Positions 8,390 to 20,894 of a DNA stretch of 64,000 nucleotides are shown here, one piece after another. Each line of letters opens with the position of its first letter. Positions within the stretch are counted from its first letter, which is position 1. Source of the stretch: Pseudomonas lundensis (GTDB taxonomy: Bacteria > Pseudomonadota > Gammaproteobacteria > Pseudomonadales > Pseudomonadaceae); NCBI RefSeq assembly GCF_002269125.1, contig NZ_NQKI01000013.1, positions 57,982-121,981 on the forward strand, in the 5' to 3' direction. Under the pieces are notes generated by a model. It was not told the DNA's origin. It was given only the letters and a program-made list of their open reading frames with translations, and did not search any database. The position numbers and the translations under genes are program-made.

Positions 8390-9892
8390 ATGAGCACGAC
8401 CCCGGTGATTGGCCACTACCTTGACGGCCACGTTCAGGATGCTGGCAGCGAACGCTTCAGTGATGTCTTCAACCCGGCGACGGGCAGCGTGCAGGCGCGT
8501 GTGGCCCTTGCCACCCAGCGCACCGTCGATGACGCTGTCGCGTCCGCCCTCAAGGCGTTCCCGGCGTGGTCGGAACAGTCATCACTGCGCCGCGCCCGGG
8601 TGATGTTCAAGTTCAAGCAACTGCTGGACGAGCATCACGACGAACTGGCGCAAATCATCTGCCGTGAACACGGCAAAGTCTTCTCCGACGCCAAGGGTGA
8701 AGTCACCCGCGGGATCGAAATCGTCGAGTACGCCTGTGGCGCGCCGACACTGCTCAAAACCGATTTCAGCGACAACATCGGCGGCGGTATCGACAACTGG
8801 AACCTGCGCCAGCCACTGGGCGTCTGTGCAGGTGTAACGCCGTTCAACTTCCCGGTGATGGTGCCGTTGTGGATGATTCCGCTGGCATTGGTGACCGGCA
8901 ACTGTTTTATCCTCAAGCCCTCGGAGCGCGACCCGTCCGCCAGTCTGTTGATGGCACGTCTGCTGACCGAAGCCGGCCTGCCGGACGGCGTGTTCAACGT
9001 TGTGCAAGGGGACAAAGCCGCAGTCGATGCACTGTTGCAACACCCGGACGTTGAAGCCATTTCTTTTGTCGGCTCAACCCCCATTGCCGAGTACATCTAT
9101 CAGCAAGGGACAGCGCGCGGCAAGCGGGTTCAAGCGCTGGGCGGGGCCAAAAACCACATGATCGTGATGCCCGATGCCGACCTCGATCAAGCGGCAGACG
9201 CATTAATGGGAGCTGCCTATGGCTCGGCCGGGGAGCGCTGCATGGCGATCTCGATTGCCGTCGCAGTCGGTGATGTGGCCGATCAGTTGATCGAGAAACT
9301 GTTGCCGCGCATCGACCGGCTCAAAGTCGGCAACGGCCTTCAGCCCGACAGCGAAATGGGCCCGCTGGTGACGGCGGAGCACCGGGCCAAGGTGATCGGC
9401 TTTATCGATCAGGGCGTGGCCCAAGGCGCACAGCTCATCGTCGATGGTCGTGAGCTCAAGGTGCCGGGTGCCGAGCAGGGCTTTTTCGTCGGCGCCACGC
9501 TGTTCGACCAGGTGACGCCCGACATGAGCATTTATCAGCAGGAAATTTTCGGCCCGGTGCTCGGCATCGTTCGCGTACCGGACTTCGCGAGTGCGGTGGC
9601 GTTGATCAATGCTCATGAGTTTGGCAACGGTGTGTCCTGCTTTACCAGCGATGGCGGCGTGGCGCGGGCGTTTGCACGCACGATCAAGGTCGGCATGGTG
9701 GGGATTAACGTGCCCATTCCGGTGCCCATGGCCTGGCACTCGTTCGGCGGCTGGAAGCGCTCGCTGTTTGGCGATCATCATGCGTATGGCGAAGAAGGCA
9801 TTCGTTTCTACAGCCGTTACAAAAGCGTGATGCAACGCTGGCCTGACAGCATCGCCAAAGGCCCTGAATTCAGCATGCCAACGGCCAAATAA
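8390..9892 (+). CDS. iolA: Malonate/methylmalonate-semialdehyde dehydrogenase (CoA-acylating)
   Basis: A 500-residue aldehyde dehydrogenase that oxidises malonate semialdehyde with NAD and CoA to acetyl-CoA and CO2, the last step of inositol breakdown. Markers are [14 protein letters not shown] in the N-terminal half, the catalytic cysteine in [14 protein letters not shown] (near residue 284), and the family-typical [19 protein letters not shown] near the C-terminus. The start follows TTAGGAGAACACTACGC. The same enzyme type (MmsA) also serves valine catabolism in Pseudomonas, but position between iolB and iolD assigns this copy to inositol. Confidence 0.93.
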   Translation: MSTTPVIGHYLDGHVQDAGSERFSDVFNPATGSVQARVALATQRTVDDAVASALKAFPAWSEQSSLRRARVMFKFKQLLDEHHDELAQIICREHGKVFSDAKGEVTRGIEIVEYACGAPTLLKTDFSDNIGGGIDNWNLRQPLGVCAGVTPFNFPVMVPLWMIPLALVTGNCFILKPSERDPSASLLMARLLTEAGLPDGVFNVVQGDKAAVDALLQHPDVEAISFVGSTPIAEYIYQQGTARGKRVQALGGAKNHMIVMPDADLDQAADALMGAAYGSAGERCMAISIAVAVGDVADQLIEKLLPRIDRLKVGNGLQPDSEMGPLVTAEHRAKVIGFIDQGVAQGAQLIVDGRELKVPGAEQGFFVGATLFDQVTPDMSIYQQEIFGPVLGIVRVPDFASAVALINAHEFGNGVSCFTSDGGVARAFARTIKVGMVGINVPIPVPMAWHSFGGWKRSLFGDHHAYGEEGIRFYSRYKSVMQRWPDSIAKGPEFSMPTAK

Positions 9893-9963
9893 TCATCGCT
9901 CACAACGCTGCGCAACCGGACCGCCGGTTGCCGCAGCTGCTGTGCAATTTCAAGGGTGCAGAC

Positions 9964-12965
<3,002 letters not shown>

Positions 12966-13079
12966 CGCCTCTTTATTGTCCCCCCCTGCGTAGTCGCTGC
13001 CGAGTAGCGTGAGGCTGCTAGCTTTCCCTCATCCTTGCGCTGCTCAAATCCGATCACAGATCTATCAAGGAGTATTGCC

Positions 13080-14108
13080 ATGCGCATTGGACTGGTCGGA
13101 TTTGGCCAGGGTGGCCGCTTTTTTCATGCGCCGTTGATCGCCAGTCTGCCCGGCGTGACCTTCGCGGGTGTGGTCACGCGCTCAGCAGAGCGCCGTCAAT
13201 TACTGGCCAACGATTACCCCGCAGTCAGGCCCTTTGACAGCCTGGCGCAACTGGCAGAGGCCGGGGTTGACCTGTTGGTGATCAGCACGTCGCTGCACGG
13301 GCGAGCCGAGGTGGTGATGCAAGCCATCGAGCTGGGCATTGCGGTCGTGAGTGACAAACCATTCGCTGCCGACACTGTGCAAGGGCAACAGCTGATGGAC
13401 GCTGCAGAGCGTCAAAACGTGTTGCTGAGTGTGTATCAAAACCGGCGCTGGGATTCGGACTTTCTGACCGTGCGCAAGCTGATTGATGCCGGGGCATTGG
13501 GGACGGTCACGCGCCTGGAGTCATTCATCGAGCGGTATGCGCCTGCGTCGGCAGGCACTACCAGCGGCGGCGGTGTGCTGCGCGATTTGGGCAGTCATCT
13601 CGTGGATCAAGCGCTGCAACTGTTTGGCCCGGTGAGGTCGGTGTACGCCGAGATGGCGAGCAGCCCTCAAGCCCCGGACGTTGACCACAGCTTCTTTATG
13701 GCATTGACCCATCGCAATGGCGTGGTTTCCCACCTCGGCGCCAGCGTCCTGCAAAACAGCCCGCGCCCGCGTTTTCGGGTGAGCGGTACTTCGGGTTGTT
13801 ACAGCGTTGAAGGACTGGACGGGCAAGAAGCGGCGTTGCTCGCAGGTCGCACCCCCAAAAGCGAAGGGGATCACTGGGGGGCTGAAGAACATCGACGCTG
13901 GGGGTGGTTTGAACAGGGCGAGGAGCGGGAAAGGGTGCCGTCCGAGCATGGGGGCTGGGATCAGTTCTATCGGCAAATGATCGCGGCCGTACAAGGGCAA
14001 GGGCCTGTACCGGTGTTACCGCTGGAAGCCGTGCAAGCGTTGCAGGTGCTGGATGCTGCGCGACGCGGTGCGCAGCTGGGCGAAGTTGTGACGTTGGCTG
14101 AGGGTTAA
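13080..14108 (+). CDS. Second Gfo/Idh/MocA oxidoreductase, IolW/YvaA-like
   Basis: A 342-residue NAD(P)-binding oxidoreductase. The N-terminus MRIGLVGFGQGGRFFHAPLI is the Rossmann loop, SDKPFAAD carries the catalytic lysine, and YQNRRWDSDFLTVRKLI plus LRDLGSHLVDQALQLFG are typical of the YvaA/IolW branch, whose B. subtilis member is an NADPH-dependent scyllo-inositol dehydrogenase. The gene follows iolG by 114 bp and starts after CAAGGAGTATTGCC. A role in using or making inositol stereoisomers is inferred from context and family; the substrate could also be another cyclitol or sugar. Confidence 0.75.
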   Translation: MRIGLVGFGQGGRFFHAPLIASLPGVTFAGVVTRSAERRQLLANDYPAVRPFDSLAQLAEAGVDLLVISTSLHGRAEVVMQAIELGIAVVSDKPFAADTVQGQQLMDAAERQNVLLSVYQNRRWDSDFLTVRKLIDAGALGTVTRLESFIERYAPASAGTTSGGGVLRDLGSHLVDQALQLFGPVRSVYAEMASSPQAPDVDHSFFMALTHRNGVVSHLGASVLQNSPRPRFRVSGTSGCYSVEGLDGQEAALLAGRTPKSEGDHWGAEEHRRWGWFEQGEERERVPSEHGGWDQFYRQMIAAVQGQGPVPVLPLEAVQALQVLDAARRGAQLGEVVTLAEG

Positions 14109-14117
14109 AATAGAAAA

Positions 14118-14165
14118 TAGAACGCTATAAATTCTAAAATCAGTTGATGTAGAAATTATTTTCCA
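14118..14165. promoter_or_regulatory. Candidate IolR operators before the inositol importer
   Basis: On the minus strand, 14147-14165 reads TGGAAAATAATTTCTACAT, matching 16 of 19 bases of the sequence at 4544 in the iolC promoter. Another dyad, TAGAACGCTATAAATTCTA (TAGAA-N9-TTCTA), lies at 14118-14136, 29 bp upstream. The region is strongly AT-rich and lies 75-122 bp before the importer start codon. It suggests a second, separately regulated promoter inside the iol locus. Confidence 0.55.
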
Positions 14166-14239
14166 ATAGAGTCAATTTCAGCTTAGCGCCACCAAGTACC
14201 GCATCTATAAAATCAACAAGAATGTGGAGACTGCCCCAA

Positions 14240-15169
14240 ATGAAACCCAGCTTACGTATCGCATCCCTTGCCCTCTCGATCCTCTTCGCCAGCGGCGCGG
14301 CCCTGGCCGATGTCAACATTGGCGTGAGCATGTCGCAGTTCGATGACACTTACCTGACGTACCTGCGCGAGTCGATGAACGACAAAGCCAAAACCTACCC
14401 CGAAGGGGTCAAGTTGCAGTTTGAAGACGCCCGTGCAGACGTGGTCAAGCAACTGAGTCAGGTCGAAAACTTTATCAGCCAAAAGGTCGACGCGATCATC
14501 GTCAACCCGGTGGACACGGCGACTACCAACCGTATTACCAACGCCGCCGTCGCGGCAGGGATCCCGCTGGTGTACGTCAACCGCCGTCCCGACAACCCCG
14601 ACCTGCCGCAGGGCGTAGCCACAGTGGCTTCCGATGACCTTGAAGCCGGGCGCATGCAGATGCAGTACCTGGCCGAGAAGATGGGCGGCAAGGGCAATAT
14701 TGTGATTCTGCTCGGCGATCTGGCCAACAACTCCACCACTAACCGCACCAAGGGTGTGAAAGAGGTACTGACCAAGTACCCCGATATCAAAATCGCTCAG
14801 GAGCAGACCGGCGCCTGGTTACGGGACAAAGCCATGACCCTGACCAATGACTGGATCACCCAGGGCCAGGCGTTCGATGCCGTAGTCTCCAACAATGACG
14901 AAATGGCCATCGGTGCCGCGATGGCGCTCAAGCAGGCAGGCGTTGCGCAAGGCAAGGTCTTGATTGCGGGCGTCGACGGTACTGAAGACGGTGTGCGGGC
15001 GGTCGAGAAGGGCAATTTAACCCTCTCGGTATTCCAGGACGCCACCGGGCAGGCCAACGGCTCAGTCGAGACGGCGCTGAAAATGATCAAAAAGGAGCCC
15101 TACGAGCAAGCGGTCTGGGTGCCGTTCCAACGGATCACCCTAGACAACGTCAACCAGTATAAAAAGTAG
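14240..15169 (+). CDS. Periplasmic sugar/inositol-binding protein of an ABC importer
   Basis: A 309-residue solute-binding protein of the ribose/galactose type (Peripla_BP_4). The signal peptide is about 23 residues (MKPSLRIASLALSILFASG, cleavage after ALA), and the mature protein begins DVNIGVSMSQFDDTYLTYL. Hinge and ligand-loop stretches include IIVNPVDTATTNRITNAA and VLIAGVDGTEDGVRAV. It is comparable to the myo-inositol-binding IbpA of Caulobacter. It is the first gene of the importer operon, followed by the ATPase and permease. The inositol substrate is inferred from its place behind the iol genes and the shared operator; ribose-like sugars remain possible. Confidence 0.85.
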   Translation: MKPSLRIASLALSILFASGAALADVNIGVSMSQFDDTYLTYLRESMNDKAKTYPEGVKLQFEDARADVVKQLSQVENFISQKVDAIIVNPVDTATTNRITNAAVAAGIPLVYVNRRPDNPDLPQGVATVASDDLEAGRMQMQYLAEKMGGKGNIVILLGDLANNSTTNRTKGVKEVLTKYPDIKIAQEQTGAWLRDKAMTLTNDWITQGQAFDAVVSNNDEMAIGAAMALKQAGVAQGKVLIAGVDGTEDGVRAVEKGNLTLSVFQDATGQANGSVETALKMIKKEPYEQAVWVPFQRITLDNVNQYKK

Positions 15170-15262
15170 TCGTCAACTCAACCCCACAACAACAATAAGC
15201 GGTGAGGCTCAGGCCTCGCCCGCTGTCCCGGCACAGACCGGGGCGCCTGAGGAGTACTGGCT

Positions 15263-16828
15263 ATGCTCGCGTCAGCGACTGTTTCAAGGACCCCGCCCGT
15301 GGCGTCTGCCCCTGACGCCACCGCGCAGGATGCGCCCTACCTGTTGGAAGTGGTGAGTGTCAGCAAGGGCTTCCCTGGTGTGATTGCCCTGGATGACGTG
15401 CAGCTGCGCGTGCGCCCCGGCTCAGTGTTGGCGCTGATGGGCGAGAACGGCGCCGGCAAGTCCACCCTAATGAAAATCATCGCCGGTATCTACCAGCCCG
15501 ACGCAGGGGAGTTGCGCTTGCGTGGCCAACCCGTCTCCTTCAATGGGCCGCTGGCGGCCTTGCAGGCCGGGATTGCCATGATTCATCAGGAGCTCAACCT
15601 GATGCCGCACATGAGCATCGCTGAAAACATCTGGATCGGCCGCGAACAGCTGAACAGTCTGCGCATGATCGATCACCGCCAAATGTACCGTTGCACTGCG
15701 CAACTGCTGGAGCGCTTGCGCATTAACCTTGATCCGCAGGAGCTGGTCGGCCACCTGAGCATTGCCGAGCGCCAGATGGTTGAAATCGCCAAGGCGGTGT
15801 CCTATGACTCGGACATTCTGATCATGGATGAACCGACCTCGGCCATTACCGATAAAGAAGTCGACCACCTGTTTTCGATCATTGCCGACCTCAAGGCGCA
15901 GGGCAAAGGCATCATTTACATCACCCACAAAATGAACGAAGTGTTCGCCATCGCCGATGAAGTGGCGGTGTTCCGTGACGGCGCCTACATCGGCCTGCAA
16001 CGTGCCGACAGCATGGACAGCGACAGCCTGATTTCAATGATGGTAGGCCGCGAGCTGACGCAATTGTTCCCGGTGCGGGAAAACCCGCTGGGGGAGTTGC
16101 TGTTGTCAGTGCGTGACTTGCGTCTGGACGGGGTGTTTGACGGTGTGTCGTTCGATCTGCATGCCGGGGAGATCCTGGGGATCGCCGGGCTGATGGGCTC
16201 GGGCCGCACCAACATCGCCGAAACCCTGTTTGGTATCACCCCGAGTGATGGCGGTGAGGTTCAGCTTGACGGTCAGGCACTGCGCATCACCAGCCCCAAC
16301 CTGGCGATTGAAAAGGGCTTCGCGCTGTTGACCGAAGACCGTAAGTTGACGGGCCTGTTTCCTTGCCTTTCCGTGTTGGAAAACATGGAAATGGCGATCC
16401 TGCCGCATTACGCCGGCAACGGTTTCATCCAGCAAAAAGCTCTGCGCGCGTTGTGCGAGGACATGTGCAAGAAGCTGCGGGTCAAAACCCCGTCGCTTGA
16501 GCAGTGCATCGACACCCTGTCCGGAGGCAACCAGCAAAAAGCCTTGCTGGCGCGCTGGTTGATGACCAACCCGCGGCTGTTGATTCTGGATGAACCGACC
16601 CGTGGCATTGACGTAGGCGCCAAGGTCGAGATTTACCGGCTGATTTCATTGCTCGCCAGTGAAGGCATGGCTGTGATCATGATTTCTTCGGAGCTGCCTG
16701 AAGTGCTGGGCATGAGTGACCGGGTCATGGTCATGCATGAAGGTGAGCAAATGGGCACGCTGGATCGGGCCGACGCCACTCAAGAGCGTGTCATGCAACT
16801 GGCCTCCGGCATCACGGCGATTCATTAA
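15263..16828 (+). CDS. iatA: Sugar ABC importer, duplicated ATP-binding protein
   Basis: A 521-residue protein with two tandem ABC domains, as usual for ribose-class importers. The first domain has Walker [17 protein letters not shown], signature [14 protein letters not shown] and Walker [12 protein letters not shown]. The second has a degenerate Walker A ([15 protein letters not shown]), signature [15 protein letters not shown] and Walker [15 protein letters not shown]. The first 25 residues are an extension before the first domain. It sits between the binding-protein and permease genes and powers uptake at the inner membrane, most likely of inositol. Confidence 0.88.
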   Translation: MLASATVSRTPPVASAPDATAQDAPYLLEVVSVSKGFPGVIALDDVQLRVRPGSVLALMGENGAGKSTLMKIIAGIYQPDAGELRLRGQPVSFNGPLAALQAGIAMIHQELNLMPHMSIAENIWIGREQLNSLRMIDHRQMYRCTAQLLERLRINLDPQELVGHLSIAERQMVEIAKAVSYDSDILIMDEPTSAITDKEVDHLFSIIADLKAQGKGIIYITHKMNEVFAIADEVAVFRDGAYIGLQRADSMDSDSLISMMVGRELTQLFPVRENPLGELLLSVRDLRLDGVFDGVSFDLHAGEILGIAGLMGSGRTNIAETLFGITPSDGGEVQLDGQALRITSPNLAIEKGFALLTEDRKLTGLFPCLSVLENMEMAILPHYAGNGFIQQKALRALCEDMCKKLRVKTPSLEQCIDTLSGGNQQKALLARWLMTNPRLLILDEPTRGIDVGAKVEIYRLISLLASEGMAVIMISSELPEVLGMSDRVMVMHEGEQMGTLDRADATQERVMQLASGITAIH

Positions 16829-16884
16829 CCGTTTCAGCACGCCGGCCGCGTCTGGGCCGGTCGTACCGCAGAGTGAGAGGGCAC

Positions 16885-17913
16885 ATGTCCATGAACGCAA
16901 TAACTGATAACAAACCTGCCATGGCACCCAGTAAATCCCGTCGCCGCTTTCCGACTGAACTGAGCATCTTCCTGGTGCTGATCGGCATCGGTCTGGTATT
17001 CGAATTGTTCGGCTGGATCGTGCGTGACCAGAGCTTTTTGATGAACTCCCAGCGCCTGGTGCTGATGATCCTGCAAGTGTCAGTGATTGGTTTGCTGGCG
17101 ATTGGCGTGACCCAAGTCATCATCACGACCGGGATTGACCTGTCTTCGGGGTCGGTGCTGGCCTTGTCGGCCATGGTGGCCGCAAGTCTGGCGCAAACCT
17201 CGGACTTCAGCCGGGCCGTGTTTCCTTCGCTGACCGACTTGCCTGTGTGGATCCCGGTGGTCGCCGGGCTCGGGGTCGGGCTGCTGGCCGGTGCCATTAA
17301 CGGCAGCATCATCGCCATTACCGGCATACCGCCCTTTATCGCAACCTTGGGCATGATGGTGTCCGCCCGCGGTCTGGCGCGCTATTACACCGAAGGCCAA
17401 CCGGTCAGCATGCTGTCTGATTCCTACACGGCCATCGGCCATGGCGCGATGCCGGTGATCATCTTTCTGGTGGTGGCGCTGATCTTCCACATTGCCCTGC
17501 GTTACACCAAATACGGCAAATACACCTATGCCATCGGCGGCAACATGCAGGCGGCGCGCACCTCGGGTATCAACGTCAAGCGTCACTTGATCATCGTCTA
17601 CAGCATTGCCGGGTTGCTGGCGGGGTTGGCGGGCGTGGTCGCCTCGGCACGCGCGGCCACGGGCCAGGCGGGCATGGGCATGTCCTATGAGCTGGACGCC
17701 ATTGCGGCGGCCGTGATTGGCGGCACCAGTCTGGCAGGCGGGGTAGGGCGAATTACCGGCACCGTGATTGGCGCGCTGATCTTGGGCGTCATGGCCAGCG
17801 GCTTCACCTTTGTGGGGGTCGATGCCTATATTCAGGACATCATCAAGGGCTTAATCATCGTCGTGGCGGTGGTGATCGACCAGTACCGCAACAAGCGCAA
17901 ACTTAAGCGCTGA
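16885..17913 (+). CDS. iatP: Sugar ABC importer, permease
   Basis: A 342-residue inner-membrane permease of the RbsC/BPD_transp_2 family with eight or more hydrophobic segments. Typical stretches are GVTQVIITTGIDLSSGSVL, IPPFIATLGMMVSARGLA, and the C-terminal IAAAVIGGTSLAGGVGRI. I chose the ATG at 16885 after GAGAGGGCAC over a GTG at 16873. It is the last gene of the inositol locus; a strong terminator begins 38 bp after its stop codon. Confidence 0.88.
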   Translation: MSMNAITDNKPAMAPSKSRRRFPTELSIFLVLIGIGLVFELFGWIVRDQSFLMNSQRLVLMILQVSVIGLLAIGVTQVIITTGIDLSSGSVLALSAMVAASLAQTSDFSRAVFPSLTDLPVWIPVVAGLGVGLLAGAINGSIIAITGIPPFIATLGMMVSARGLARYYTEGQPVSMLSDSYTAIGHGAMPVIIFLVVALIFHIALRYTKYGKYTYAIGGNMQAARTSGINVKRHLIIVYSIAGLLAGLAGVVASARAATGQAGMGMSYELDAIAAAVIGGTSLAGGVGRITGTVIGALILGVMASGFTFVGVDAYIQDIIKGLIIVVAVVIDQYRNKRKLKR

Positions 17914-17950
17914 CAGGGCTGTGTAGCGTCCCCGGCAATCGCCGTCTCTT

Positions 17951-17996
17951 AAACCTGACCCTCGTTGGCGATAACGCACGCGAGGGTCAGGTTTTT
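17951..17996 (+). terminator. Strong rho-independent terminator of the inositol importer operon
   Basis: AAACCTGACCCTCG at 17951-17964 pairs perfectly over 14 bp with CGAGGGTCAGGTTT at 17981-17994, with a 16-nt loop, and the second arm runs into a T tract (GTTTTT). The rest of the 365-bp gap to the next gene shows no further gene or clear structure. Confidence 0.92.
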
Positions 17997-18278
17997 GTGC
18001 TTTAAAAGGGGGCGATTTCAGTGAGTGCATTGAATTTCTTGCCGTCAATGCACTCCATTAGCCTCTGCGTGACATGTTTTTCGTCTTTTTCCAGGTTTTG
18101 CTGGACAAATTGCTGTCATTTCAGTTGCTGAGTCGATAACTCGGCCGTAGACTGCCGCCCCTCGTAAATTGAGTGCCGGGTGGCGCTTGAAATAGATAGC
18201 ACCTAACTGGTTGGGATGAAGATCGGTCAGGACGCTCCCTAATTCGCCTTAATGCACGTATTTTTTATAGAGAAATCA

Positions 18279-18683
18279 ATGACAAAGGATAAGTTGCTGG
18301 CCATGCCGGCGGATGACTACATGAATGCCGAGCAACATGCTTTTTTCACTGAGCTGTTGCAAAACATGAAGGTCGAAACCCACGAGCGGATTGAGCAGAA
18401 TCGCATCGCGATCGAGAGCCTGGACACCCCGGCCGACCCTGCAGACGCCGCTTCGGTTGAAGAAGAGCGTACCTGGCTGGTCAACGCGATTGACCGTGAC
18501 CAGCGCATGCTGCCTCAGCTGGAACAAGCGCTGGAGCGCATCAAGGACGACAGCTTTGGCTGGTGTGACGACAGCGGTGACGCCATTGGCCTCAAACGCC
18601 TGTTGATCAGCCCGACCACCAAGTACTGCATCGAAGCTCAAGAGCGTCACGAGCAAATCGACAAGCATCAGCGTCAGGCCTGA
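18279..18683 (+). CDS. dksA2: DksA2-like RNA polymerase-binding protein with a degenerate zinc finger
   Basis: A 134-residue DksA/TraR-family protein that should bind the RNA polymerase secondary channel with ppGpp. It begins MTKDKLLAMPADDYMNAEQH, has a coiled-coil region to about residue 85, and a C-terminal zinc-finger remnant. Of the four finger cysteines of DksA only one of each pair is kept: WCDDSG in place of CxxC and YCIEAQ in place of CxxC. This matches P. aeruginosa DksA2, which works without zinc and supports growth in zinc limitation. I see no clear Zur box upstream. An in-frame ATG at 18252 would add nine residues but lacks a good site. Confidence 0.88.
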   Translation: MTKDKLLAMPADDYMNAEQHAFFTELLQNMKVETHERIEQNRIAIESLDTPADPADAASVEEERTWLVNAIDRDQRMLPQLEQALERIKDDSFGWCDDSGDAIGLKRLLISPTTKYCIEAQERHEQIDKHQRQA

Positions 18684-18880
18684 GCCTGACCTCGCCGGGC
18701 CGCGCCAAGCGGCCCCGGTAGCGCTATTGGCCAAGCAGCCGTCCTGGCTGGCACTCGGCATTTTCTTGTGACACCTGCGTACACATCCGTCCAACATTGA
18801 GCTGGCTGGCGCATTTTTGCACCCTTATATTGGCTCGCGCAGTGTGCACGAGGACCACTTACTAGAGGGGCACAGGTGTG

Positions 18881-20227
18881 ATGAGTCATTCCAGCAACAC
18901 AGGAAGGGTGTTGCGGGTCGGTGTCTTTTTTGATGGAACGGCCAATAACCAGTACAACAGCGAGTTGGGGCAGGCGCGTCGGGCACAAGGCCTGACGGTA
19001 GACCCCACTAGCAGCTATGCCAGCGTCCCCACCAATATTGCCCTTCTTTACCGGCACTACCCCGTGCAGTCGGCCTTTGAGGCTGATGGCATCAGGATGA
19101 CGTCGCTCTATATCAGCGGTATCGGGACCACCACCGGCAAGGCGGATACACGCTTTCCGGCGCAGACCTACGGCCGTGGAAGTACCGGTGTAGTGGGCAA
19201 GGCGAAAGAGGCGCACGCACGGCTGTTGCAGTGCCTGATGGAGGCTGTTGAGGTATTGCCGCCTCGTGCCTTGCAGCGTGTGCAGCTGGATCTGTTCGGC
19301 TTCAGCCGGGGGGCGGCGGCAGCGCGGCATTTTGCCAATGAGGTGAATGCCACCCGATTCGATACGCTGTTCGAACTGGCCCCGGGATTCACCTGCGAGA
19401 TTAATTTCATCGGGCTATTTGACACAGTGGCGGCCATGGGCGGTCTGGTAGACGTGGGCAATATCAGTGATGACGTGAACCCCGGGCTCAATCTGTATCT
19501 GGGCCCGGACAGTGCTCGCCACGTGGTGCAGCTCAGTGCGCGGGATGAGGTGCGGCGCAATTTTGCTCTCAGTCGAATTGCCCCGCAGTGGCCGATGGAC
19601 GTCGCCGTTCCGGGCGTACATGCGGACGTCGGTGGAGGCTATCCCCTGGAGATGCTGGAAGACGTCTTACTCACGCGGTGGAAAACCAACCTGGTGAGCC
19701 CGGGCACTTCGCCAATGCTCACCCAGGCCTGGAAGGCCACTGCAGCTGAGTTGCCGTTGTGGCAGGCGCGGGATTTACTGGACGATACGGACCCTCAGGC
19801 CCTGCTGGAAATTCGCACAGCCTCGCATCAGCTAGGCACCCGCAAAGATCCGCTCCAGCGCGTGCAGGCAGCGATTTATATGCGACGGCGTGTGTATGGG
19901 CATCTGTCACGGGTGTATTTACGGGTCATGCACACGTTGGCCCGTGAGCAAGGGGTGCCTTTCAAGGCACTGTCAGACACGTCCGATACGCGATTGCCTG
20001 AAGCGTTGCTGCCCATTGCAGACAAGCTTCTGATGCACGTAATGACCGGGCGCATAGCGTTGAGCCATGAAGACGAGCGGTTGCTTCGCCAGCGCTACAT
20101 TCACCAGTCTGCGAACTGGAATGCAGCAATTGGTGACGGGATTGGCGCAGTCGATCAAGCATTTTTCAACCTGCCTCAAGACGGCGGGCGTCTGGTTTAC
20201 GATCAACACGATCCACTTTTAGCCTGA
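18881..20227 (+). CDS. DUF2235 alpha/beta hydrolase, T6SS Tle-type phospholipase-like
   Basis: A 448-residue protein of the DUF2235 family. It opens RVLRVGVFFDGTANNQYNSE, typical of the family, and carries the nucleophile elbow GFSRGAAAARHFANEV (GxSxG form). Later blocks IGLFDTVAAMGG and VPGVHADVGGGYP hold likely catalytic Asp and His. The family includes type VI secretion phospholipase effectors (Tle), but no vgrG, PAAR or immunity gene is adjacent, so it may be an orphan effector or a housekeeping lipase. No signal peptide is seen. The ATG at 18881 follows AGAGGGG; a GTG one codon earlier is possible. A terminator follows at 20262. Confidence 0.8.
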   Translation: MSHSSNTGRVLRVGVFFDGTANNQYNSELGQARRAQGLTVDPTSSYASVPTNIALLYRHYPVQSAFEADGIRMTSLYISGIGTTTGKADTRFPAQTYGRGSTGVVGKAKEAHARLLQCLMEAVEVLPPRALQRVQLDLFGFSRGAAAARHFANEVNATRFDTLFELAPGFTCEINFIGLFDTVAAMGGLVDVGNISDDVNPGLNLYLGPDSARHVVQLSARDEVRRNFALSRIAPQWPMDVAVPGVHADVGGGYPLEMLEDVLLTRWKTNLVSPGTSPMLTQAWKATAAELPLWQARDLLDDTDPQALLEIRTASHQLGTRKDPLQRVQAAIYMRRRVYGHLSRVYLRVMHTLAREQGVPFKALSDTSDTRLPEALLPIADKLLMHVMTGRIALSHEDERLLRQRYIHQSANWNAAIGDGIGAVDQAFFNLPQDGGRLVYDQHDPLLA

Positions 20228-20261
20228 GCGTGTGACGGTATTGTTACCGCTCATGCAATTC

Positions 20262-20284
20262 AGCTATGCGTGGCATAGCTTTTT
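20262..20284 (+). terminator. Rho-independent terminator after the DUF2235 gene
   Basis: AGCTATG at 20262-20268 and CATAGCT at 20274-20280 form a perfect 7-bp stem with a 5-nt loop, followed by four more T residues. It lies 35 bp after the DUF2235 stop codon. Confidence 0.7.
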
Positions 20285-20353
20285 CCTGCGGCATTTAGTC
20301 ACTAAGATGGCCGACATCGTTAGGAGACTAACTAATCAGGTGGAGTAGCCATC

Positions 20354-20563
20354 ATGCGTAATCAAGTCGATATCGCCGTAATGATTGGGAGCGGGGTGCC
20401 CAAGGGCATGCGCGACGCCGGACAGAAAGCCTGCTGGGTGGTGTTGGTTAATGGAGAGCAACGCGGGACCGCGTTTTCAACGCGCGCTGAAGCCGAAGAG
20501 TGTCAGTCAGCCTGGTTGGCGCAGTTAAGCGCCAACCCTGTGGGAATACGCCTTCAGGCGTGA
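20354..20563 (+). CDS. Small hypothetical protein, 69 aa
   Basis: A 69-residue frame with a good ribosome-binding site (CAGGTGGAG) before ATG. The protein MRNQVDIAVMIGSGVPKGMR continues into a short beta-rich segment (CWVVLVNGEQRGTAFSTRAEAEE) that reads like a compact single-domain fold. There is no signal peptide or membrane segment. I do not recognise a named family, but short proteins of this kind are common in Pseudomonas. Its end overlaps the end of the convergent DUF2789 gene by 10 bp. Confidence 0.6.
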   Translation: MRNQVDIAVMIGSGVPKGMRDAGQKACWVVLVNGEQRGTAFSTRAEAEECQSAWLAQLSANPVGIRLQA

Positions 20564-20796
20564 ACCGATTCGTGCAGGCGTACATTCAGTTCGTCGACCG
20601 CTAGCGCCCACGGACCGTCTTCATCCAGCTTCTCTTTCAGAAAACTCGCTTGCGCCGTTGACCAGAAGGGCGCCTCGACCAGCTTCACGTCTTCAGCCAA
20701 AAAATGGTCTGCAACGAATTGCTCGATGGAAGCTCTATCTGCATCCAGGCCGAGCTGGTTGAACAGGTTTTCCAGCGTGATGGGTGTCTCGTCCAT
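20554..20796 (-). CDS. DUF2789 family protein
   Basis: An 80-residue protein of the DUF2789 family, recognised from MDETPITLENLFNQLGL, then FVADHFLAEDVKLVEAPFW and the ending WALAVDELNVRLHESVHA. The family is small, soluble and of unknown function in Gammaproteobacteria. The start is set at the ATG at 20796, placed 6 nt after AGGAG; an ATG two codons earlier would abut the AGGAG directly and is unlikely. It is convergent with the preceding gene and overlaps it by 10 bp. Confidence 0.75.
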   Translation of the reverse strand: MDETPITLENLFNQLGLDADRASIEQFVADHFLAEDVKLVEAPFWSTAQASFLKEKLDEDGPWALAVDELNVRLHESVHA

Positions 20797-20894
20797 GTTC
20801 ATCTCCTGAGGCAACTAAGTGAGTACACGGTATCTGAGGCCGTTGAACCCTGAGAGTTCGACCCGATGTGCGTGTAGCACTGTAGACCATGGCT

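Noticed and set aside
14240..17913. Importer as a plain ribose transporter
   Set aside because: The family is ribose-like, but the place behind the iol genes and the shared operator favour inositol; ribokinase and rbsD are absent.
18690..18715. Terminator after dksA2
   Set aside because: A GC-rich imperfect hairpin is visible but has a bulge and no T tract, so it is not called.
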